42,026 nt of DNA from Daldinia sp. FL1419 (Eukaryota; Ascomycota; Sordariomycetes; Xylariales; Hypoxylaceae). Position 1 is the stretch's first letter, and the number at the start of each line of letters is the position of its first letter. The stretch lies in the NCBI GenBank assembly GCA_025201765.1, contig MU623555.1, positions 1 through 42,026 of the forward strand, in the 5' to 3' direction. Under the pieces are notes generated by a model. It was not told the origin of the DNA. It saw only the letters and a program-made list of their open reading frames with translations, and did not search any database. Below are positions 35,861 to 42,026 of the stretch, one piece after another. A program made the translations under genes and the position numbers.

Positions 35861-36920
35861 TGTTATCCAAAATTTTATAAAAATAATTTTTATTATTTTT
35901 GAAAATAATTAATAATTAAATAACAATAATAGATATTTTTAATTTATAAATGCTCGGAAATAATAATAATTAATATAAAATCTTGTATCTAATTTTCATA
36001 TAATATAATAAAAGAATAAAAATATTATATATAATTAGGAGTTTTAAGTTGTTATTGATATACCACCTTTACTAAGCAATGACGAAACAATGAAAGGCTT
36101 TATTCATTTTATATAAATTGTGAGGGTTAGTGATAAATGTTTTAAAATCCATTAATATTTTTCTTGATTTCTTTATTATAATATTGAGGTGTTATTGGAT
36201 TCGAGGGGTAAAAATTGTATATTTTTACCTTTATATAACATTTAACAATAATATAACCAATAATGTTTTAATTAATCTTAAATTTTATTAATAGTTTAAA
36301 AGTAATCCTTTCTAGCCTCGAGCACGTTTGTATTATTATTTAAAAGTTTAGTTCTTTACTTAATTTTTAATATTATTTAAGTTAATAAATAAGTTGTAAT
36401 ATATAATTGTAAGCTTAAGGTATATCTTTTAAATTTAAAATTAATACCGCACTTAAACTAAATTTATTTAAAATTTAAATGTATAATTCGCATTGGAGGA
36501 TAATTGGGTTAAAGATAAATGTAAGTGGTTAAAGATAAACGCGAGTAATTTAGTTAAAGATTATCAAGATTTTTGAAATACATTAGTAAGCAGTTCAAAA
36601 ATAATAAATCAATTTTGTATTAGGGGTTTAAATATATTAATAAATATATTAACAATTTAAAAGAAAAATTATTCAATATATTATATAATAATTAAAGTAA
36701 TAATAAAATAATAATAATTTAAACAATAAATTTTTTTTTATAAAATATACTAACAATTAAATATTGTAAAAACATAAAAAAAAATTATATTAAATTTACA
36801 ATAACTTAATTATATATATAAAAATAAATTTCAATACTTATTTCTTAATTATAATAATTATTTTAATATTTAAGATTTTTAATATAAAAGGTTTACATAT
36901 AAATGATCACATATTTATTT
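35861..36920. other. AT-rich transition zone, no gene recognised
   Basis: Still AT-rich but with more complex sequence ('gattcgaggggtaaaaattg' near 36198, 'ctagcctcgagcacgtttgt' near 36312). No long frame, no tRNA fold and no copy of the repeats above could be established. It may hold old unique intergenic sequence. Confidence 0.5.
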
Positions 36921-36923
36921 TAG

Positions 36924-37108
36924 ATTAGGAGATGGTTTTTCGTGGTTGTGGTATGTCAGGGATCTGATTGGTTGAAAAGTGCGGTGGCGCAAAAATACAA
37001 AACCGTCCTCCTAGTCTGAGTCCCACTGAGATAACGATGTGGTCAGATCCCTCTCAGTCCTATATCAATAATCTTCCAATACAAAACCTTAAGAAAACTT
37101 AAGGCATA
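36924..37108. repeat. Inverted repeats at the isochore edge, with hairpin block shared with 16885-16928
   Basis: 'agattaggagatggtttt' (from about 36924) imperfectly pairs with 'aaaaccgtcctcctagtctg' (about 37000-37019). GGATCTGA (36960-36967) pairs with TCAGATCC (37043-37050). 37065-37108 repeats the block at 16885-16928 including the CCTTAAG-AAAA-CTTAAGG hairpin (37087-37104). It could be a small non-autonomous element. It is GC-balanced and hence not RIPped. Confidence 0.55.
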
Positions 37109-37607
37109 ATTATTAAATATATACCATTGCCACTATGGTACTTATGCATAGAAGTGGGGTTTCGCATGCCTAGGCTAGGCTATCCGTATTATCGATATAA
37201 CTATCAGTCTGCCTGTAATAAGCCACATATACAATACAGAAGTTGAACATTTAAATAATTAACCAACTAACAACTTCAAAATTTATATCCAACAAAGCTT
37301 ATTGCCATTTCTCATTTCCTATTCGCCCCGTCACTTCTCAATTTTACTCTCAGGACTATAAACTGCTGTCTTAAATTCGCCAGATATTCCACAACCTAGG
37401 GAAGGTGTAAAGAAAAGAAGAAAATTTATCAAATTTCATATTACATGCGTGTTTGAGCAAGTCGGGGCCGCTCTGTACACATCTGCCACACAGTAAGCTT
37501 CTAGGTATCCGCATATTAATTCTGTATTCTCCATCACTGTGAACACCATTAGCTGGCCTCCATATTTTCTACATAGCTCCCCTTAGGAGCATGACCCCAA
37601 TGCGGGA
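37109..37607 (+). promoter_or_regulatory. Upstream region of the flippase gene
   Basis: Unique-looking sequence of normal composition between the hairpin block and the start codon. It contains pyrimidine-rich stretches (37310-37380, 37500-37580) but no clear TATA box. It must hold the promoter and 5' UTR; the transcription start cannot be placed. The intergenic distance to repeat DNA is only about 500 bases. Confidence 0.5.
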
Positions 37608-37620
37608 ATGCCGCCACTAA
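37591..37620 (+). other. Short upstream ORF overlapping the flippase start codon
   Basis: ATG at 37591 (A at position -3) opens a nine-codon frame with a second in-frame ATG at 37600 and a TAA at 37618-37620. It overlaps the main ATG at 37608 in another frame. If the mRNA starts upstream of 37591, ribosomes using the first ATG would bypass the main start, so this could lower translation. Confidence 0.45.
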
Positions 37621-40600
37621 CCTCGTACCGTCCAACCGAGCCGCCCGATTCCCCCGTAAACGACTCGGATTCAGATGTCGACTTAGACCTACAGGAACTA
37701 GATCCCACTACATCATCACACCCCCAAATATCCCGGCTCCTTGGACATGATAACAATCCCGCACAACGAGCACCGCGGATTGCATTAAGAAATATTCGTA
37801 TGGGCGGTCTGAGACGGGTGGGAAATCGAGGTCGCGGCTATAGCGAGCTTGGTCGCGGTAGGGATGGGAACGGTGATGCTGCTGAATTGCTAGAGGACGA
37901 TGGTCATGGGCAGCGTTACTCAGATGGGAGTGCCCATACTGGCGACGAGGCTCCCCTTTTAGATGAATACGCAACGCGTCCTCAACGACGGTCTTTCGCT
38001 AGTGATAGGCTCCATGGTCTATCTCAGATCGGTTCATCTTTGAGACTACCTAGTTTCATGTCGAATACCCGCTCAAACCGACAGTATGAAGATGCGACCG
38101 TCGATAATAAAGAGGATGACCCCTCGACGTCGAGGACCGTGGCCGTTGGTTCACCTCAACCTATCCGGTATCCACCTAACCTCGTCTCGAATGCAAAATA
38201 TACAGCGCTTACATTCCTCCCTATTACCCTCTACAACGAATTCTCTTTCTTCTTCAACATGTATTTTCTACTTGTTGCTCTATCACAGGCTATCCCAGCC
38301 TTAAGGATAGGTTATTTGTCTACATATGTTGCGCCACTTGCGTTCGTACTTGTTATCACGATGGGAAAGGAGGCATACGATGATATAGAGCGACGCAAGA
38401 GAGATAACGAAGCGAACTCCGAGGAGTACGTAGTTTTACAGTTTGAAGAGCCAAGTTATCAGAATGCTGCTTCGCGCCGTTCCAGAAACCCCAAATTGAC
38501 ACCCTTACGGAAAGCAGACCGTCAGCCATTAACTCAAAGGGATCGATTGTCTGATATCCAAGAAGAAGAAGAGCAAGCAGAAAACCAAGGTCTAAGCCAT
38601 CCGTCCTCTTCTATCCGAGAAGTTCGCAAAAAATCCCGAGACCTTAGAGTTGGTGATGTTCTTAAGCTTAGTAAGGGCCAACGCGTTCCCGCTGATGTCG
38701 TCATTTTGAAATGTAACACATCCGAGAGTTCTCAAGCACAAATTCAGGACGAGGAGATAGTGGAATCATTCTTGGTCGGCCCCATTGAGACGGACGCGGA
38801 CCAGGAAAATCTTTCGGGCAAGGGGAAGAACCCCGAGCTTGTTAGTCTGGATGTTTCTGGAGGTACATCCTCTGGGGAGACGTTTATTAGGACAGATCAG
38901 CTTGACGGTGAAACGGACTGGAAACTACGGCTCGCATCTGTTTTAACCCAAACTCTGCCTGCCGAAGAGTTTATTCGCGTCAGAGTAACGGGCGGAAAGC
39001 CTGATAAAAGGGTAAACGAATTTGTCGGCAAAGTCGAGCTAATGGCAACGAAATACGACGTCCTAAACAACCAATCTATCGAAAGCAGTATAAGAGACGG
39101 GAGTAATTCTGCTCCATTGTCAATTGATAATACTGCTTGGGCGAACACCATAATCGCTTCGCAGGCGACTACAATGGCCGTAATCGTCTATACCGGACCA
39201 CAGACCCGGTCAGCGCTTTCTACCTCGTTATCGCGATCTAAGACAGGGCTACTAGAGTACGAGATCAACTCTCTGACAAAAATACTTTGTGCTCTCACTT
39301 TGGCATTGTCCTTTATCCTCGTGGCCTTGGAGGGATTCAGTAATACTGAAGGCAATATCTGGTACGTGAAGATCATGCGATTTCTCGTATTGTTTTCGAC
39401 CATTGTCCCAATCAGCCTAAGGGTCAACCTCGACATGGGAAAGAGTGTTTATTCATGGTTTATCCAACGGGACCCCGGTATCCCGGGCGCGGTAGTTCGG
39501 ACTAGCACGATCCCAGAAGATCTAGGACGTATCGAGTATTTACTCAGCGACAAAACGGGCACCTTGACCCAAAATGAGATGGAAATGAAGAAGATTCACG
39601 TGGGCACGGTGTCCTACGCCAACGAGGCCATGGACGAAGTGGTAGCATATGTTAGACATGGCTTTGTTAGGACGCCTAACGACGGTGCGCTCGTTACGCC
39701 TTCATCTTCCTATAATACGACGGCAGGTGTCACTGCGACCAGAACGCGGCGAGAAATTGGTTCCAGGGTCCGGGATGTTGTTCTAGCTTTAGCTATCTGT
39801 CATAATGTCACTCCTACTGTCGAAGAGGAAAACGGGCAACCAGTCACTTCTTATCAAGCTTCTTCCCCAGACGAGATTGCCATTGTGCGATGGACCGAAT
39901 CCGTCGGCCTCCGCCTTGCGCACCGAGACCGTAAAAGGTTGGCCCTTGAATCAACGGAGACAGGGAAGGTTGTTGTACAGGTTCAGATTCTAGACATATT
40001 CCCTTTTACTTCTGACGGCAAGCGTATGGGTATCATCGTTCGGTTCCATGAGTACTTGAGACCTTCTCTAGGATCGGATAACGGGGAGATATGGTTCTAC
40101 CAGAAAGGCGCCGACACAGTGATGGGGTCTATTGTGGCCGCCAACGATTGGCTAGACGAAGAAACCGCAAATATGGCCCGGGAAGGCTTGAGGACTTTGG
40201 TGGTTGGACGGAAAAAGTTGTCCAACGAACAGTATCGAGATTTTTCAACTAGCTACCAGGAAGCCTCCTTGGCGATCGGTGGCCGTGATACTGGGATGCA
40301 ACGCGTGGTCGCAGAATTCCTTGAGCGTGACCTTGAGCTTCTGGGAGTTACTGGTGTCGAGGACAAACTTCAAAGGGATGTAAAACCATCTCTAGAGTTA
40401 CTTCGAAATGCCGGTATCAAGATATGGATGCTGACGGGCGACAAAGTTGAAACGGCAAGATGCGTCGCTGTAAGTTCTAAACTTGTTGCGCGCGGACAAT
40501 ATATATACACCATTGCCAAACTTAAACATAAGGACAATGCACAAGACCATCTCGACTTCCTGAGAAGCAAGACTGACGCCTGCCTGTTAATTGACGGTGA

Positions 40601-41671
40601 AAGTTTAATGCTTTATTTGACGCATTTTAGGGTCGATTTCATCTCGGTAGCGGTACGATTACCAACGGTCGTTGCTTGCAGATGCTCACCTACACAGAAA
40701 GCCGATATAGCAAAGCTAATCAAGGAGTTTACGAACAAAAGGGTTTGTTGTATTGGCGATGGTGGCAACGACGTCTCTATGATTCAGGCCGCGGATGTGG
40801 GAGTTGGTATTGTAGGCAAGGAGGGCCGTCAAGCTAGTCTCGCTGCGGACTTTTCCATCGAACAATTTTGTCACCTTACTAAGTTGTTGGTTTGGCACGG
40901 TCGGAACAGTTATAAGAGAAGCGCCAAACTCGCTCAATTCGTCATTCATCGTGGACTTATTATTGCTGTATGTCAGACTATGTATAGCATTGCCATCGAA
41001 TTTGAGCCGGAAGGTTTATATAAGGTATGTTGCTTCCACACCCATTCTTCCCCAATGGTTTTGTCTCACAGGTTACAGGATTGGCTTCTCGTAGGATATG
41101 CTACTGTCTATACCGCAGCACCAGTACTCTCCCTCGTTCTGGATAAGGACGTAGATGAGAATCTTGCAAACCTTTACCCCGAGCTCTATAAGGAACTAAC
41201 ATCTGGCCGTTCCTTATCTTACCGTACCTTTTTCATCTGGGTTTTTGTGTCAATATACCAAGGCGGCATGATCCAGGGCCTATCCCAGATACTCACCGAA
41301 GTCGATGGCCCGAGGATGGTAGCTGTTAGTTACACTGTTCTCATCTTAAACGAGCTTCTGATGGTGACAATTGAGATCACAACCTGGCACCCAGTTATGA
41401 TCATGTGCATCGTTGGGACGTTCCTTTTCTATATTGGATCGATGCCATTCCTAGGTGGATATTTTGATCTCGACTTTCTTCTTAGCTGGTGAGTGCCCTT
41501 TCTCCAATGATGATCCTATATTAGTTAGCTTATATATATATATCCCTTTACAGGGGCTTTCTCTGGCGTGTATTGGCCATAGGTGCGATCTCTCTTATAC
41601 CGCCGTACGCCGGTAAGTTGATTAGGAGAACGATGAAACCACCCTCGTATAGGAAGGTCCAAGGCATATAA
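37608..41671 (+). CDS. NEO1: P4-type ATPase, phospholipid flippase of the Neo1/ATP9 class
   Basis: Predicted 1314-residue protein in three exons (37608-41024, 41079-41488, 41554-41671). P4-ATPases use ATP to move phospholipids from the outer/lumenal to the cytosolic leaflet; yeast Neo1 acts in Golgi and endosomal membranes and, unlike other P4-ATPases, is thought to need no Cdc50 subunit. Visible motifs are TM1-2 (about 212-255), LDGET (432-436), TM3-4 with PISL (601-604), DKTGTLTQNEM with the phosphorylated Asp648, KGADTVM (833-839), LTGDK (942-946) and GDGGNDV (1050-1056), then six C-terminal membrane segments beginning about 1110. The 'TDQLDGETDWKLR' and GDGGNDV forms fit the Neo1/ATP9 class rather than Drs2/Dnf. 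The N-terminal ~180 residues are low-complexity with an acidic DSDSDVDLDL stretch, making it longer than yeast Neo1 (about 1150). All catalytic residues are present and codon use is normal, so it is likely functional. Confidence 0.92.
41025..41078 (+). other. Intron 1 of the flippase gene (54 nt, stop-free, frame-neutral)
   Basis: GTATGT donor, CTCAC branch-like site at 41065-41069, TTACAG acceptor. Removing it joins LYK to DWLLVGYAT, which restores the conserved loop before TM6 of Neo1-type proteins. Its length is a multiple of three and it has no stop, so an unspliced mRNA stays open with an 18-residue insert. The nearer CACAG at 41071 would break the frame. Confidence 0.85.
41489..41553 (+). 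other. Intron 2 of the flippase gene (65 nt)
   Basis: GTGAGT donor and TTTACAG acceptor. Without splicing the frame ends at TGA 41490-41492 after LLSW. Splicing gives LLSWGFLWRV and adds the last membrane segment and a basic tail, ending KVQGI-stop at 41671. Confidence 0.88.
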
Positions 41672-41920
41672 GGGGATGCCACCAAAAATCAAAGCGCATT
41701 GGCTAGGCGTCTGGGGGTTCGGGCTATTATCTTTTTTTCCTTTTTTCTACTTGTGATTATAGTTATATTTAATGTGCATAGAATTGCAAGGCGATAGGTT
41801 TTAAGGGTGATTTTTAGAAAACAGTCAGGCTGGAGTTCCTTCTTTTACTCTCCTTTATTGCTTGCTGCCCTGGGGTTAATTATGCCTAAAATCTTTTTAA
41901 AATCTTTCTTTCTTTTTTTT
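41672..41920 (+). other. 3' untranslated/downstream region of the flippase gene
   Basis: Normal composition with pyrimidine runs (41732-41750, 41900-41921). No further gene and no unambiguous polyadenylation signal. Confidence 0.5.
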
Positions 41921-41921
41921 T

Positions 41922-41939
41922 GGGGGGGGGGGGGGGGGG
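41922..41939. repeat. 18-G homopolymer preceded by a T run
   Basis: A T run (41913-41921) is followed directly by 18 G. Sequence after it returns to AT-rich composition (41940-42026). Homopolymer length may be inexact in the assembly. Confidence 0.8.
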
Positions 41940-42026
41940 TTAAAATTATTTTTGTTTTTTAAAATATAAAAAACCCCCAACCGGTAAATTTAACTATGTA
42001 TATTAATATTAATTAAATTAATTTTT
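41940..42026. other. Start of the next AT-rich segment
   Basis: AT-rich sequence with one 'acccccaaccggtaaattta' word. Too short to classify. Confidence 0.5.

Noticed and set aside
35655..35912. 85-codon plus-strand frame as a real gene
   Set aside because: The opposite strand matches the LINE linker, and the last third of the frame is AT-rich low-complexity sequence. Kept only as a LINE-like fragment.
36170..36230. Possible tRNA, because of a T-loop-like 'ggattcgagg' word
   Set aside because: No matching acceptor stem, D-arm or anticodon arm could be folded around it.
1..36900. Mitochondrial or organellar origin, because of extreme AT content
   Set aside because: No rRNA, tRNA or respiratory genes; many dead nuclear-type retrotransposons with RIP-like lesions; joined to a nuclear gene with short spliceosomal introns.
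1..36900. Centromere
   Set aside because: A RIPped, TE-rich AT block would be compatible, but sequence alone cannot distinguish this from an ordinary AT isochore; CENP-A mapping would be needed.
37708..40949. Minus-strand and alternative plus-strand frames of 60-90 codons inside the flippase gene
   Set aside because: Shadows of a long, motif-verified coding exon; no independent start context or domain.
41060..41071. Alternative intron 1 acceptor at CACAG (41071)
   Set aside because: Would give a 47-nt intron and shift the frame; the TTACAG at 41078 restores the conserved protein sequence.

Overview
The window looks like nuclear DNA of a filamentous ascomycete (Pezizomycotina). About 37 kb is extremely AT-rich repeat DNA. 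It abruptly meets a roughly 5 kb stretch of normal base composition that carries one intact gene. In the AT-rich part the broken reading frames are interrupted mainly where Gln or Trp codons would have become stops, and catalytic Asp and zinc-binding Cys/His residues have become Asn and Tyr. That is the pattern expected from repeat-induced point mutation (RIP), so this is an AT isochore built from mutated transposons. I see no rRNA, tRNA, CRISPR array or bacterial-type operon, and no evidence for a new multi-gene system. The interest lies in how the repeats are organised.

Layout: 1-4427 is featureless AT-rich DNA. 4428-6680 holds short tandem repeats and a large inverted repeat with a solo LTR in its loop. 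6790-10964 and 16571-18400 hold a mosaic family ('family A') with at least one recognisable terminal-inverted-repeat element (9874-10815). A complete Ty3/gypsy-type element, with two 210-bp LTRs and flanking CAAG repeats, sits inside this at 10969-16566 on the minus strand. 18437-34390 is dominated by one non-LTR retrotransposon (LINE) family. It has eight tailed 3' ends, variable 5' truncation, target duplications of 13-15 bp around three copies, one long copy (about 24470-30675) carrying a dead reverse transcriptase, and a younger truncated copy nested inside it (27617-28303). Three copies of a ~180-bp copia-like LTR lie at 5820, 19453 and 33267. 34391-36900 is more repeat debris.

From about 36920 base composition recovers. 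36924-37108 carries small inverted repeats, one shared with the interior of the isochore. 37608-41671 encodes a P4-type ATPase (phospholipid flippase) of the Neo1/ATP9 class, in three exons and with all catalytic motifs intact. The window ends in a transition back to AT-rich DNA with an 18-G run.

The genes do not form a pathway. The flippase is a housekeeping membrane-lipid gene next to a RIP-silenced transposon graveyard. Transposon calls come from visual comparison of copies within the window and from RT, zinc-knuckle and P-type ATPase motifs. No database search was possible.
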